Shown: positions 26,573 to 35,233 of the stretch, in pieces | Numbering within the stretch: the stretch's first letter is position 1 | How the letters are laid out: each line of letters starts with the position of its first letter | NCBI RefSeq assembly: GCF_013035425.1 | Contig: NZ_WQHX01000002.1 | Location: forward strand, 1 to 64,000 | DNA length: 64,000 bases | Origin: Ruegeria arenilitoris | GTDB lineage: Bacteria; Pseudomonadota; Alphaproteobacteria; Rhodobacterales; Rhodobacteraceae | Direction of reading: 5' to 3' | Notes under the pieces: model-generated | What the model was told of the DNA's origin: nothing | Database searches by the model: none | What the model saw: the letters and a program-made list of their open reading frames with translations, nothing else | Translations under genes and position numbers: made by a program

Positions 26573-28990
26573 ATGAAAAACGCATGTCAGGTGGTCGTCA
26601 TTGGCGGCGGAGTAGTAGGGTGTTCCGTATTGTACCACCTGACTAAGTTAGGTTGGTCGGACGTGATGTTATTGGAACGGTCCGAGCTGACTTCGGGCTC
26701 AACATGGCACGCGGCAGGAGGTTTCCACACGCTTAACGGCGACACTAACATGGCCGCGCTCCAAGGATATACGATCCGATTATACAAAGAGCTGGAAGAG
26801 ATTACCGGAATGTCCTGTGGGCTGCACCATGTCGGCGGTATTACTCTGGCTGACAACCAAGACCGCTTCGACATGTTGTTGGCCGAGCGGGCCAAGCATC
26901 GGTTTATGGGTCTTGAAACTGAAATTGTCGGGCCCGAGGAAATTAAGCGGATCGCGCCCACAACGAACACCGATGGCATTATTGGAGCGCTATATGATCC
27001 ATTGGATGGACACCTTGATCCGTCAGGCACCACTCACGCTTATGCCAAGGCTGCCAGGATGGGTGGCGCAGCAATCGAAACTCATTGCATGGTGGTCGAA
27101 ACCAATCAGCGCGCCGATGGCACATGGAACGTTGTAACGGACAAGGGAACCATTCATACAGAACACGTTGTAAACGCGGGCGGGCTTTGGGCACGCGAAG
27201 TCGGAGCAATGGCAGGCATCTATTTCCCCCTGCACCCCATGGAACATCAATACCTAGTAACTGACGCGATTCCAGAAATCGAAGCTATTATCGACGCCGG
27301 TGGAGAGCATCCACACGTCATGGACCCAGCCGGAGAAAGCTATTTGAGGCAAGAGGGACTCGGCCTTTGCATCGGCTTTTACGAACAGCCGTGCAAACCT
27401 TGGGCAGTTGACGGAACGCCGTGGAGCTTTGGGCACGAGTTACTGCCTGACGACTACGACAAAATCACTGACAGTATCGAGTTCGCTTATCGTCGGTTTC
27501 CGGTTCTTGCCAAGGCAGGCATAAAATCGGTCATTCATGGCCCGTTTACCTTTGCGCCTGACGGAAATCCACTGGTTGGGCCAGTACCGGGGATGAGAAA
27601 TTATTGGTCCGCCTGCGGTGTGATGGCCGGGTTTAGTCAGGGCGGAGGCGTGGGTTTAACCCTTGCTCAATGGATGATCGAAGGCGAGCCGGAACGAGAC
27701 GTCTTCGCCATGGACGTAGCTAGATTTGGAGACTGGATTAGCCCTGGCTATACACGGCCCAAGGTGATTGAAAACTATCAGAAACGTTTCAGCGTCGCTT
27801 ACCCAAACGAAGAACTGCCCGCCGCGCGCCCCAATCGAACAACGCCCATGTATGATATTTTCAGCGAAATGGGCGCAGTTTGGGGACAGCAATACGGGCT
27901 GGAAGTGCCCAACTATTTTGCTCAGCGCGGTGAACCGGGATATGAAACACCGTCATTTCGCAGGTCAGACGCCTTTGACGCGACCGGGCGTGAGGTGCGA
28001 GCCGTGCGAAACGGTGTCGGCATCAACGAGGTCCACAACTTCGGTAAGTACCTTATCACCGGTCCGGGTGCCCGTGCATGGTTAGACCGGATCATGGCAG
28101 GCCGGATGCCAAAGCCTGGCCGCTTGTCGCTAACTCCAATGTTGTCTCACAAAGGCAAACTGATTGGGGACTTCACTGTGTCCTGCCTTAGCGAAACCGA
28201 ATTTCAACTGACTGCATCATACGGCAGTCAGGCTTTTCATATGCGTTGGTTTGAGCGGAATGCTCAAGAAGACGTCGTTGTCGAAAACGTTAGTGACCGT
28301 TTGAATGGTTTTCAGATCGCAGGGCCGAAAGCCGCAAGTGTATTGGCCGAATGCACGCGAGATGACATCAAGGATTTCAAGTTTCTTGATGTCCGCCGCA
28401 TGATCGTTGGCATGACCGACTGTACCGTTCAAAGGGTAAGCTACACCGGCGATCTTGGCTTTGAGATTTACTGCGATCCGATGGCTCAGCGCCAACTTTG
28501 GCAAACATTGTGGCAGGCTGGAAAGCCGCACAGTATGCAACCGTTTGGAATGCGGGCAATGATGAGCTTGAGACTGGATAAGTTCTTTGGGTCATGGATG
28601 CGGGAATTTTCGCCGGACTATACAGCGGCCGAAACCGGATTGGATCGTTTTATCGCGTTTTCCAAAAATGCAGATTTCATCGGTCGTGCACCTGCGGAGG
28701 ATGAAAGAGACAAGGGGTTGACCAGAAAACTAGTCTCATTCGAGGTAGATGCCGCCGACGCTGATGTGAATGCTTATGAACCGATCTGGTTGGATGGAAA
28801 CGTTGTCGGTTTCTGTACTTCGGGCGGGTATTCACATTATGCTCAAAAATCCGTGGCGATGGGTTTTCTACCTATCGAACGAGTAAGCGATGGCTTGGAA
28901 GTTGAGATCGAAATACTGGGGCAGATGCGAAAAGCGCGGGTAATATTGGAGCCTCTTTTTGACCCAGGCGGAGACAGAATGCGGGGATGA
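26573..28990 (+). CDS. FAD-dependent oxidoreductase, dimethylglycine/sarcosine dehydrogenase type
   Basis: An 805-aa flavoprotein. The N-terminal DAO domain binds FAD through 'VVIGGGVVGCSVLYHLTKLG' and 'LLERSELTSGSTWHAAG' (the His after 'TW' is the usual covalent FAD attachment site). A GcvT-like folate domain makes up the C-terminal half (about 420-800; 'GPGARAWLDRI', 'YTGDLGFEIYC', 'GMRAMMSLRLDKFFG'). Such enzymes demethylate N-methylated glycines and pass the one-carbon unit to tetrahydrofolate, as in glycine betaine use by marine bacteria. The ATG at 26573 has a GGAGG site; the frame also opens at TTG 26561. The exact substrate cannot be told from sequence. Confidence 0.88.
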   Translation: MKNACQVVVIGGGVVGCSVLYHLTKLGWSDVMLLERSELTSGSTWHAAGGFHTLNGDTNMAALQGYTIRLYKELEEITGMSCGLHHVGGITLADNQDRFDMLLAERAKHRFMGLETEIVGPEEIKRIAPTTNTDGIIGALYDPLDGHLDPSGTTHAYAKAARMGGAAIETHCMVVETNQRADGTWNVVTDKGTIHTEHVVNAGGLWAREVGAMAGIYFPLHPMEHQYLVTDAIPEIEAIIDAGGEHPHVMDPAGESYLRQEGLGLCIGFYEQPCKPWAVDGTPWSFGHELLPDDYDKITDSIEFAYRRFPVLAKAGIKSVIHGPFTFAPDGNPLVGPVPGMRNYWSACGVMAGFSQGGGVGLTLAQWMIEGEPERDVFAMDVARFGDWISPGYTRPKVIENYQKRFSVAYPNEELPAARPNRTTPMYDIFSEMGAVWGQQYGLEVPNYFAQRGEPGYETPSFRRSDAFDATGREVRAVRNGVGINEVHNFGKYLITGPGARAWLDRIMAGRMPKPGRLSLTPMLSHKGKLIGDFTVSCLSETEFQLTASYGSQAFHMRWFERNAQEDVVVENVSDRLNGFQIAGPKAASVLAECTRDDIKDFKFLDVRRMIVGMTDCTVQRVSYTGDLGFEIYCDPMAQRQLWQTLWQAGKPHSMQPFGMRAMMSLRLDKFFGSWMREFSPDYTAAETGLDRFIAFSKNADFIGRAPAEDERDKGLTRKLVSFEVDAADADVNAYEPIWLDGNVVGFCTSGGYSHYAQKSVAMGFLPIERVSDGLEVEIEILGQMRKARVILEPLFDPGGDRMRG

Positions 28991-29001
28991 CATAACCCCG
29001 C
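28981..29001 (+). other. Hairpin overlapping the flavoprotein stop codon
   Basis: GCGGGG at 28981-28986 pairs with CCCCGC at 28996-29001 and the stop codon lies in the loop. It is 21 bp before the next gene and could modulate read-through or expression of that gene. No T-run follows. Confidence 0.4.
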
Positions 29002-29021
29002 TTGGGTTACATGGTAACGAC

Positions 29022-29621
29022 ATGAAAAAGATACCAGTCATTCTGTTGGCCGCTGGCCAGTCCCAACGTATGGGCGGCGCAGACAAATTGATACAAAAGA
29101 TTGACGGTGTTCCGCTGCTTCGCCGCATGGCGCAGATTGCCGAACCAGTTGGGCCGGTTATAGTTGCCCTTCCTCCAGCGCCCCATCCCAGATACGAAGT
29201 TCTGAAAGGGCTGGACGTGTTGACAGAACCAATCCCAAACGCTTCAGAGGGGATGAACGCTAGTCTGCGAGGCGCTTTGACCAGAGTGCCCCAAAAAGCA
29301 GATGCAGTTATGGTTCTGTTGTCGGATTTGCCGGAACTGACAAGTGATGACCTATTGGCGGTTTCACAGTCGATGATATCGCATCCACACAACCTGATCT
29401 GGAGAGGAGCCACTAACGATGGAAAACCCGGCCATCCGGTTATTTTTCATCATTCTCTGTTTCCCCAGTTATCCGAGTTATCCGGCGATAGCGGAGCGCA
29501 GGCGGTCGTTAGAAACAACATCGACAGGCTACATTTGCAGATACTGCCCAACCAAAACGCATTGATGGATCTGGATACGCCGGAAGAGTGGGCAATATGG
29601 CAGGCAAAGCGGGCAAAGTGA
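29022..29621 (+). CDS. MobA/MocA-like nucleotidyltransferase
   Basis: A 199-aa NTP transferase with 'VILLAAGQSQRMGGADKLIQ' at the start (the LAAGxSxRMG-x-K nucleotide loop) and 'VMVLLSDLPELTSDDL' (metal-binding Asp) near residue 100. 'GKPGHPVIFHHSLF' is typical of MocA-type enzymes that add CMP to molybdopterin for xanthine or CO dehydrogenases. The ATG at 29022 gives the expected N-terminus; the frame extends upstream into the flavoprotein gene. It lies 31 bp after that gene, but no molybdoenzyme is in the window. The role as a molybdopterin cytidylyltransferase is therefore tentative. Confidence 0.75.
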   Translation: MKKIPVILLAAGQSQRMGGADKLIQKIDGVPLLRRMAQIAEPVGPVIVALPPAPHPRYEVLKGLDVLTEPIPNASEGMNASLRGALTRVPQKADAVMVLLSDLPELTSDDLLAVSQSMISHPHNLIWRGATNDGKPGHPVIFHHSLFPQLSELSGDSGAQAVVRNNIDRLHLQILPNQNALMDLDTPEEWAIWQAKRAK

Positions 29622-29637
29622 CTTAACGGAAGTTTCA

Positions 29638-29671
29638 AAAAAAACACAGCCCGGTCTTTTCAGACCGGGCT
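29638..29671 (-). terminator. Strong intrinsic terminator pointing left, at the end of the structured RNA
   Basis: Read on the minus strand, AGCCCGGTCT (29671-29662) pairs with AGACCGGGCT (29657-29648) around GAAA, followed by GTG and then T8. The T-run exists only on the minus strand, so it ends a transcript coming from 29672 onwards. On the plus strand the hairpin may still stop the MocA-like transcript. Confidence 0.85.
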
Positions 29672-29870
29672 GCTGCCCAAAACAGGACTACCACTTTCAC
29701 CAATCTCAACGAGCGCAGCCATTCAGCCTAATAGGCTTACTGACCATTCCGCTGCCGAACCTAAACAAGACCCCCTCGTTAACATGCCGCTCCGCGCTAT
29801 GGAGACTGAGATGTGCCTTCAACACCCCCTAGTGTCTCAGGCCCCTCACTTGGGCAAGATCATCGTCGCC
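29640..29870 (-). ncRNA. Structured non-coding RNA candidate, possibly 6S RNA
   Basis: There is no protein gene on this strand between 29672 and 30371, yet a T8 terminator ends here. The minus-strand sequence can close on itself: TGCCCAA at 29856-29850 pairs with TTGGGCA at 29680-29674, enclosing about 180 nt. Inside it CTGAG/CTCAG, AACGAG/CTCGTT, GCAGC/GCTGC and AGCCT/AGGCT can pair. A single closed rod of about 180-200 nt is the size and outline of bacterial 6S RNA, which binds RNA polymerase in stationary phase. It lacks the SRP RNA 'GGAAGGAAGCAGCC' and RNase P RNA signatures. The 5' end is uncertain; TTGTCC and TAGGCG about 16 nt apart near 29880-29910 are weak promoter elements. The 6S identity is a guess from size and shape. 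Confidence 0.5.
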
Positions 29871-29871
29871 T

Positions 29872-30371
29872 ATCAGTCGCCTACAAACAATCTAAAATTG
29901 GACAAAAGGGTTAATTTTGACGCCTTCAGGTTGGCAATTTCGCAACAACAAACCAACTCCGTTTCTACTTTAAGCAGAATTTAAAAACCTGCCCGCAGAT
30001 CAACTATCTATCCAATAAAATAGCTGTGCAGATATCGATATGAATTGTCAGAACTAGATCGCCAGACCACACAACGGCTACAACAAAGAGAACAATTTTA
30101 AGTTGATTGCCTTGACAGACCGAGCTAGTTCGACTTGATCGTTAACAAAATTGAATCAAATCCGCACTTGCGGCCAATAAGCATTCAAATCGACACAAAA
30201 CGACCGATTCGCCACACGGCGTCGGCGTGATTCGTTTCTCATCCTGTATTAGAAACGCGAAAAGTGGCAAAATTAAGGTATCTTAATTTTTTGATCAGAA
30301 TCCACCAACACTCGGATGTCATTTCCTGACCATAAGCGCGGATCAAACCGCCCAAACAGACAGGAGTCATA
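29872..30371. other. Intergenic region between the structured RNA and the DegP-type gene
   Basis: About 500 bp, AT-rich, no coding frame with family resemblance. It must hold the promoter of the RNA (left end, minus strand) and of the protease gene (right end). A TTGACA hexamer is at 30112-30117 but has no good -10. An AT-rich palindrome at 30269-30290 is listed separately. Confidence 0.5.
30269..30290. repeat. AT-rich perfect inverted repeat before the DegP-type gene
   Basis: AAAATTAAG (30269-30277) and CTTAATTTT (30282-30290) are perfect inverted arms around GTAT, 82 bp before the start codon. It could be an operator for the protease gene or a weak hairpin; TT follows the right arm. Confidence 0.55.
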
Positions 30372-31808
30372 ATGAGCATCCGTAAATCCTCACTGCTTTT
30401 CCCTCGTACTTCCAATTGGGTCGGAGTCGGCGCACTTGGTGCCGCCTTACTGGCGACGACCGCCCTGCCCTCTTTGGCAGACGAGGCTCTGGCCGACCTT
30501 GTGGAATCCGTTTCACCATCGGTCGTAACAATCATCGCTGAACAAAAATCTTCCCCAGCGCCAGCTCGTGGCCAAGACTTTGATTTCAAAGGCCATCCAT
30601 TCGGTGAGTTCTTCGAGCGTTTTGGCGGGCCCGAAGGCTTTCAAATGCCCGACCGTGGTCCTGGACAAGGGTTGGGTTCCGGTTTCGTCCTTGATGAGGA
30701 TGGCTACATCGTAACCAATCATCACGTGGTCGACAACGCCAGTTCCGTAACTGTACGTCTCAGCGACAACCGGTCATACGAAGCGGAAGTCGTTGGCACT
30801 GACGCATTAACCGACATCGCCGTTTTGAAGATTGACGCCGGTGAAGACCTTCAGGCCGTGCGGCTTGGCGACAGCGACGTAATACGCGTTGGCGAAGATG
30901 TTGTTGCGATTGGCAATCCGTTTGGGCTTAGCTCGACGGTAACCACAGGGATCGTTTCGGCCAAAGGCCGCAATATCTCTGAAGGTCCTTACGCTGAATT
31001 CATCCAAACAGATGCAGCTATAAACAAAGGCAATTCAGGCGGTCCGCTATTCAATATGGAAGGCGAAGTAATCGGCGTGAACTCGGCCATTTATTCACCC
31101 AGTGGTGGTTCTGTGGGCCTTGGGTTTGCTGTTACTTCGAACATCGTTGAACACATCACCGCAGATCTTCGGGATGATGGTCAGGTAAGCCGTGGCTGGT
31201 TGGGTGTCTCTATCCAGAATGTCAGCCCTCAGCTGGCAGCAGCTCTTGGTATTGACGAAACTTCGGGGGCGTTGGTCTCGGATGTTGTTGACGGCAGCCC
31301 AGCGGACGGAACTCTTCAACAGGGCGACGTTATCCTGAGCTTTAACGATGAAGCCATCGACTCCAGCAGCGATTTGCCGATCCTTGTCGGCACGACCAAG
31401 GTGGGATCTGACAGCGTTCTAACCGTTCTTCGCGATGGCAAAGAACAAAAGATCGAAGTGACTATAGGTCAACACCAATCGGCTGAAGCCCAGATCGACA
31501 ACATCACCGACGACAAGGTTGAAGGCACGTCATTGGGCGTTACCGTGGCACCACTGACAGAAAGCACCCGGACTGAAATGGGCATGTCCGAAACAGTGGA
31601 CGGTGTGGTTGTAACAGAATTGCAACCTGAAAGCCCAGCAGCCAAAGCCGGACTTCAGCGTGGCGACGTCATCGTTCGGATTGGAAATCAGGACACAGTG
31701 ACGCCAGATGCCCTGAAAGCAGCGCTGGAAAGCGAAAAGACTGACCCTGCGTTGCTGTTGATCAACCGTGGCGGGAATCAGATCTTTGTCGCAGTCGAGA
31801 TAGCCTGA
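30372..31808 (+). CDS. degP: Periplasmic serine protease/chaperone of the Do (DegP/DegQ) family
   Basis: A 478-aa exported protease that degrades misfolded envelope proteins. After a signal peptide (about 1-36, ending SLADEA), the trypsin-like domain carries the catalytic triad: His in 'VTNHHVVDN', Asp in 'LTDIAVLKID' and Ser in 'NKGNSGGPLF'. Two PDZ domains follow (about 265-355 and 375-475). The length fits E. coli DegP/DegQ. It is followed by a strong terminator and then a response regulator-histidine kinase pair; this arrangement is common in Rhodobacterales and suggests envelope stress control, though the regulators' targets are not shown by sequence. Confidence 0.93.
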   Translation: MSIRKSSLLFPRTSNWVGVGALGAALLATTALPSLADEALADLVESVSPSVVTIIAEQKSSPAPARGQDFDFKGHPFGEFFERFGGPEGFQMPDRGPGQGLGSGFVLDEDGYIVTNHHVVDNASSVTVRLSDNRSYEAEVVGTDALTDIAVLKIDAGEDLQAVRLGDSDVIRVGEDVVAIGNPFGLSSTVTTGIVSAKGRNISEGPYAEFIQTDAAINKGNSGGPLFNMEGEVIGVNSAIYSPSGGSVGLGFAVTSNIVEHITADLRDDGQVSRGWLGVSIQNVSPQLAAALGIDETSGALVSDVVDGSPADGTLQQGDVILSFNDEAIDSSSDLPILVGTTKVGSDSVLTVLRDGKEQKIEVTIGQHQSAEAQIDNITDDKVEGTSLGVTVAPLTESTRTEMGMSETVDGVVVTELQPESPAAKAGLQRGDVIVRIGNQDTVTPDALKAALESEKTDPALLLINRGGNQIFVAVEIA

Positions 31809-31890
31809 CACCAAGCCCAAGTGCGCCACTTGATGGGGAGATCTGGCGCACTATTCCGGCCAGCGCGGTTTGTCCACGTGCTGTCGGAAA

Positions 31891-31926
31891 GGCCGGGTGC
31901 GGCTGTGCACCCGGCCAGTTTTTTTT
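31891..31926 (+). terminator. Intrinsic terminator after the DegP-type gene
   Basis: GGCCGGGTGC (31891-31900) and GCACCCGGCC (31907-31916) form a perfect 10-bp stem with a 6-nt loop, followed by AG and T8. It lies only 45 bp before the chosen response-regulator start, so the regulator pair either has a promoter inside the protease gene's 3' end or depends on read-through. Confidence 0.93.
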
Positions 31927-31970
31927 AGGAAGAGACTATGTTTATATCGCGAGTAAAGGGAGCCCCGACC

Positions 31971-32651
31971 ATGAGCAGACGGCTGTTGATCGTTGAAGAT
32001 GACGAAGACACACGTGACTTCATCGCCAAAGGTTTTAGCGAAGAGGGCTATATAATCGAGGCCGCTTCTGATGGTCGCGAAGGACTGTACCATGCCACTG
32101 ACGGCGGGTTCGATGCTGTTGTGCTGGACCGAATGCTGCCTGGGCTGGATGGCTTGTCGTTGATCAAGTCGATGCGAGCTGCAGGAGTAAAAACCCCTGT
32201 ATTGATGCTTACGGCCATGAGTGCGGTCGACGAGCGTGTCAAAGGCCTACGGGCCGGAGCAGACGACTACTTGGTTAAGCCGTTTTCATTTCAGGAACTC
32301 CATGCCCGTATCGAAGCCCTCTTGCGCCGCCCTCAGGAGTCGGAAGAAACTGCCACCTTGGGGTGTCGCGACCTTGAGATGGATTTGCTGACTCGCAAAG
32401 TGACACGCAATGGTCGCGAAATCACGCTCACACCGCGCGAATTTCAAATTCTCGAGTTTTTCTTGCGCCGCAAAAACCGCGTCGTTTCCCGCACAATGTT
32501 GCTGGAAGGCGTATGGGATTATCATTTCGACCCCAACACGAATGTCGTCGATGTCCATATTTCTAAACTGCGCCGTCAGCTGGACGAAGGTGGCGACGAT
32601 CCGATAATTGAAACCGTCCGGGGCGCCGGATATATGGTTTCGGATGCATAA
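31971..32651 (+). CDS. Response regulator, OmpR/PhoB family
   Basis: A 226-aa two-component regulator. The receiver domain (about 1-120) has the acidic pocket 'IVEDDEDT', the phosphorylated Asp in 'VVLDRMLPGLDG', Thr in 'LMLTAMS' and Lys in 'YLVKPFSF'. The C-terminal winged helix (about 130-226) shows 'LTPREFQILEFFLRR' and 'VDVHISKLRRQLDEG'. I chose ATG 31971 (GGGAG site, receiver begins at once). An ATG at 31938 with an AGGAAGAG site would add 11 residues and is also possible. It overlaps the kinase gene by 8 bp. Confidence 0.92.
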   Translation: MSRRLLIVEDDEDTRDFIAKGFSEEGYIIEAASDGREGLYHATDGGFDAVVLDRMLPGLDGLSLIKSMRAAGVKTPVLMLTAMSAVDERVKGLRAGADDYLVKPFSFQELHARIEALLRRPQESEETATLGCRDLEMDLLTRKVTRNGREITLTPREFQILEFFLRRKNRVVSRTMLLEGVWDYHFDPNTNVVDVHISKLRRQLDEGGDDPIIETVRGAGYMVSDA

Positions 32652-34014
32652 CGTTCTGCTTTCACTAAAGAATTCCCGGACAAGATTAGTGCTGGCCAGT
32701 ATGGTGCTCAGCACATTGTTGACTGCGGCCATTCTGGCAATGGTATACGTCACGGCCAACCGAACCATCGCCAGTGAAACCAGATCCGTTGTCTCCGCAG
32801 AATTGACCGGGTTATCAGACGAATATGAGCGGCGCGGTTTGATCGGCCTGATGAACGCGATAGAGCGACGACTTCCCACCGCCGCGGATCGCGACGCGCT
32901 TTACTTGCTTACCGGTCGGCAAGGAACCAAGTTGGCCGGAAACCTTGTGAGTTGGCCCGACGATGTAATAGCCGGCAGCGGTTGGGTCGAGTTGCAGCTC
33001 CGAAAAGGCGAAACTGACGAATACGTGCCGATTTCTGCTGCATCAATCCGTCTTCCCGGTGGTGAGCGTCTTTTGGTCGGGCGCGACGCCCTGGCGCGAC
33101 AGCAATTTGATCGTATCTTATTCAGAACGGTCGGACTGGCGCTTTTAACAGCATTTGCGCTCAGTTTATTGACCGGCTGGTTGCTTACAAGGCTGGTTTT
33201 CTCGCGACTAAAGGACTTCGCTGATACGGCAGACAACATAGTTTCAGGCGATCTTTCGCTTCGAATGCCGTTGCGAGGTACAGGAGACGAGTTCGATCAA
33301 GTGGCCGGAACGCTTAACAACATGCTGGATCGAATTGAAGAGCTGATTAGTAATCTACGTACCACATCAAACTCCATCGCCCATGACTTGCGCTCGCCTC
33401 TGTCGCGGCTGCGCCAACGTGTCGAAGCGCTTAGTGAACCAGAAAAGACCGACGAAGAGCGCGAAGTCGACATGGCGCGGGCAACTGGCGAGATCGATCA
33501 TGTTCTGCGTGTTCTGACACAATTGACCGAAATTTCACGCGCCGAAGCAGGATTGGGCCGAGAGCAGTTCGAACCGATAAACCTTCGCCAACTAGTCGAA
33601 GACGTAGTGGAACTGTATGAACCTGTGGCGTCCGATCAAGGCATACAACTTGAAGTAGTAGGCGCTTCTGAACCAATTCAGGGCCATCGCCCACTGCTGT
33701 CCCAAGCTCTGTCCAATCTGCTGGAGAATGCGATGCGATATGCGCCGCACGCCTCAAAAATCACCATCGGAATCCGCGAAAATGGCCCATACACTCTATT
33801 AAGCGTTCGAGATCGCGGACCCGGGGTGCCTGAGGCCGATCTTCCACGCCTGCAAATGCCTTTTGTCACACTGGACCCAGCCAGAACACAACGGAACGCA
33901 GGTTTGGGGCTGGCTTTAGTCGCCGCCATTTCACACATGCACGGCGGAGCTTTCATGGCACGTAATTGCCAGCCGGGGCTTGAAACTATCTTGAAACTGG
34001 CGCGGACTCCCTAA
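32644..34014 (+). CDS. Sensor histidine kinase
   Basis: A 456-aa membrane sensor paired with the upstream response regulator. Helix 1 is about residues 15-40, a periplasmic sensor region of about 110 residues follows, then helix 2 (about 158-180). HAMP ('FADTADNIVSGDLSLRMP'), the phosphoacceptor His in 'SIAHDLRSPLSRLRQR' and the ATPase motifs 'LSNLLENAMRYAP' (N box), 'VRDRGPGVPE' (G1) and 'NAGLGLALVAAI' (G2) are all present. The ATG is inside the regulator's last codons (ATGCATAA), so the pair is co-translated. Its stop overlaps the CYTH gene stop on the opposite strand by 3 bp. Confidence 0.92.
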   Translation: MHNVLLSLKNSRTRLVLASMVLSTLLTAAILAMVYVTANRTIASETRSVVSAELTGLSDEYERRGLIGLMNAIERRLPTAADRDALYLLTGRQGTKLAGNLVSWPDDVIAGSGWVELQLRKGETDEYVPISAASIRLPGGERLLVGRDALARQQFDRILFRTVGLALLTAFALSLLTGWLLTRLVFSRLKDFADTADNIVSGDLSLRMPLRGTGDEFDQVAGTLNNMLDRIEELISNLRTTSNSIAHDLRSPLSRLRQRVEALSEPEKTDEEREVDMARATGEIDHVLRVLTQLTEISRAEAGLGREQFEPINLRQLVEDVVELYEPVASDQGIQLEVVGASEPIQGHRPLLSQALSNLLENAMRYAPHASKITIGIRENGPYTLLSVRDRGPGVPEADLPRLQMPFVTLDPARTQRNAGLGLALVAAISHMHGGAFMARNCQPGLETILKLARTP

Positions 34015-34478
34015 TTAGGAATGCCGTTGATCGCCAAAGTTTTGTTTTTGTAGCGTTTATCCTCGGTCACATCCGCACCGAACCAATCAGGAGGTGAATA
34101 AGCGCGCGCGGCTTCTTCGGAGTTGAACTCAATCTCGACCAAACACAAAGAAGAAAGAGAGCCCAAGAATACATCTAACTCAAATGTCCGCCCGTCAGGC
34201 AGTAAGCCAGTGTAGCGCTCCTTCTCTACCCTTCTACCCTCTGTTTCAGGCCAAAAGATTTCGAACTGCGTACCTGAAATTTCAGCCTCACGCTCGACCC
34301 GTGCGATGTCACCTCCTCCCTTAAGGGTCATAAAATATTGGTCATTTTTTTGTCGAAGTCGCAATTCAGTCGAATCGTCAGGGTGGGTCAAATAGCCTTG
34401 GCGCACGAACGCTTTGCGGGTCTGCGAAAGGTCAGGCATCGTCGCGACCAAAAATTTGCGTTCAATTTCTAAGCTCAT
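34011..34478 (-). CDS. CYTH-domain protein (triphosphate tunnel family)
   Basis: A 155-aa single CYTH domain. 'MSLEIERKFLV' is the diagnostic EXEXK start; 'ELRLRQKNDQYFMTLKGGG' supplies the basic and acidic residues lining the tunnel, and 'LVEIEFNSEEAARAY' and 'DVTEDKRYKNKTLA' complete it. The family includes inorganic triphosphatases, thiamine triphosphatases and class IV adenylate cyclases; the bacterial stand-alone form with this layout usually hydrolyses tripolyphosphate. It overlaps the upstream ParA gene by 4 bp (ATGA), the last gene in the RHH-CHAD-ParA-CYTH operon. Together with CHAD, which binds polyphosphate, this points to polyphosphate-related metabolism. Confidence 0.88.
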   Translation of the reverse strand: MSLEIERKFLVATMPDLSQTRKAFVRQGYLTHPDDSTELRLRQKNDQYFMTLKGGGDIARVEREAEISGTQFEIFWPETEGRRVEKERYTGLLPDGRTFELDVFLGSLSSLCLVEIEFNSEEAARAYSPPDWFGADVTEDKRYKNKTLAINGIPN

Positions 34479-35230
34479 CTTTTTGAATCCAACCCTTTTT
34501 TCAATTCCTTGAACAGTTCCCTGTAAGCCAATCCGGCAACGCTCCGACTGGCGTAAGTGACGACCGGAGCGCGATATAGACCCATTCGTTCAATATCAGC
34601 TGAAAAGGGGATGCTCGTACTCATAAAACGCTTGCGGTATTGCTTGCGCATGGCTGCTATCGTTTCCACGTGCAGTTTTTTACGCCTCTGCACCATAGAG
34701 AAGAAGGCGCGTAGTTTTTTCTTGGGAAGTTTGTGTTCATCAAAGAAACCGACCAATTGGTCGAACGTTCGTTCAGACAAGGTACTTGGAATAACCGGAA
34801 CCACAATAGTATCAGCGGCCTTAAAGATGTTTTCGGATAGGGTCGAAAAGTTTGGCGGGCAATCCAAAACAATCACGTCGTAGTCCCCACCAACAGACTT
34901 CAGTGCCTTTTTCAAACGCGATCTTTTATTGCGCATTCGGGATAGAAAGACGTCAAAATCGCGATACGTCATATTTGCCGGTAATACGTCCAAGTTCTTA
35001 AAATCACTGGCTCTTATCGATTTGGTAAAGCGTTTGACGTCTTCGAAAAAACGCGCTTCCGTAAGTTTCTTTGAAGGTTTAACCCGAAGGTAAAACCCAG
35101 ATGCCCCTTGCGGATCGAGATCACACAGTAAAACACGCATTCCTGCCTGTGCACAGGCATAAGCCAAGTTAACCGAAGTTGCAGTTTTTCCAACACCGCC
35201 CTTATTGCTGTAACAGGCAATGATTTTCAT
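34475..35230 (-). CDS. ParA/MinD-superfamily ATPase
   Basis: A 251-aa ATPase with the deviant Walker A motif 'KGGVGKTATS' (residues 10-19, with the signature lysine K10 and K15), 'LLCDLDPQGAS' (Walker A') and 'VIVLDCPPNFS' (Walker B, about 117). Basic surface stretches ('RMRNKRSRLKKALK', 'QRRKKLHVET') could bind DNA non-specifically, as ParA proteins do. There is no N-terminal winged-helix or ParB-like neighbour, and it is far from any visible parS or replication gene. It sits between the CHAD and CYTH genes with 3-4 bp spacing or overlap. Such orphan ParAs often position protein or organelle cargo instead of plasmids. Confidence 0.9.
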   Translation of the reverse strand: MKIIACYSNKGGVGKTATSVNLAYACAQAGMRVLLCDLDPQGASGFYLRVKPSKKLTEARFFEDVKRFTKSIRASDFKNLDVLPANMTYRDFDVFLSRMRNKRSRLKKALKSVGGDYDVIVLDCPPNFSTLSENIFKAADTIVVPVIPSTLSERTFDQLVGFFDEHKLPKKKLRAFFSMVQRRKKLHVETIAAMRKQYRKRFMSTSIPFSADIERMGLYRAPVVTYASRSVAGLAYRELFKELKKGLDSKR

Positions 35231-35233
35231 TCC

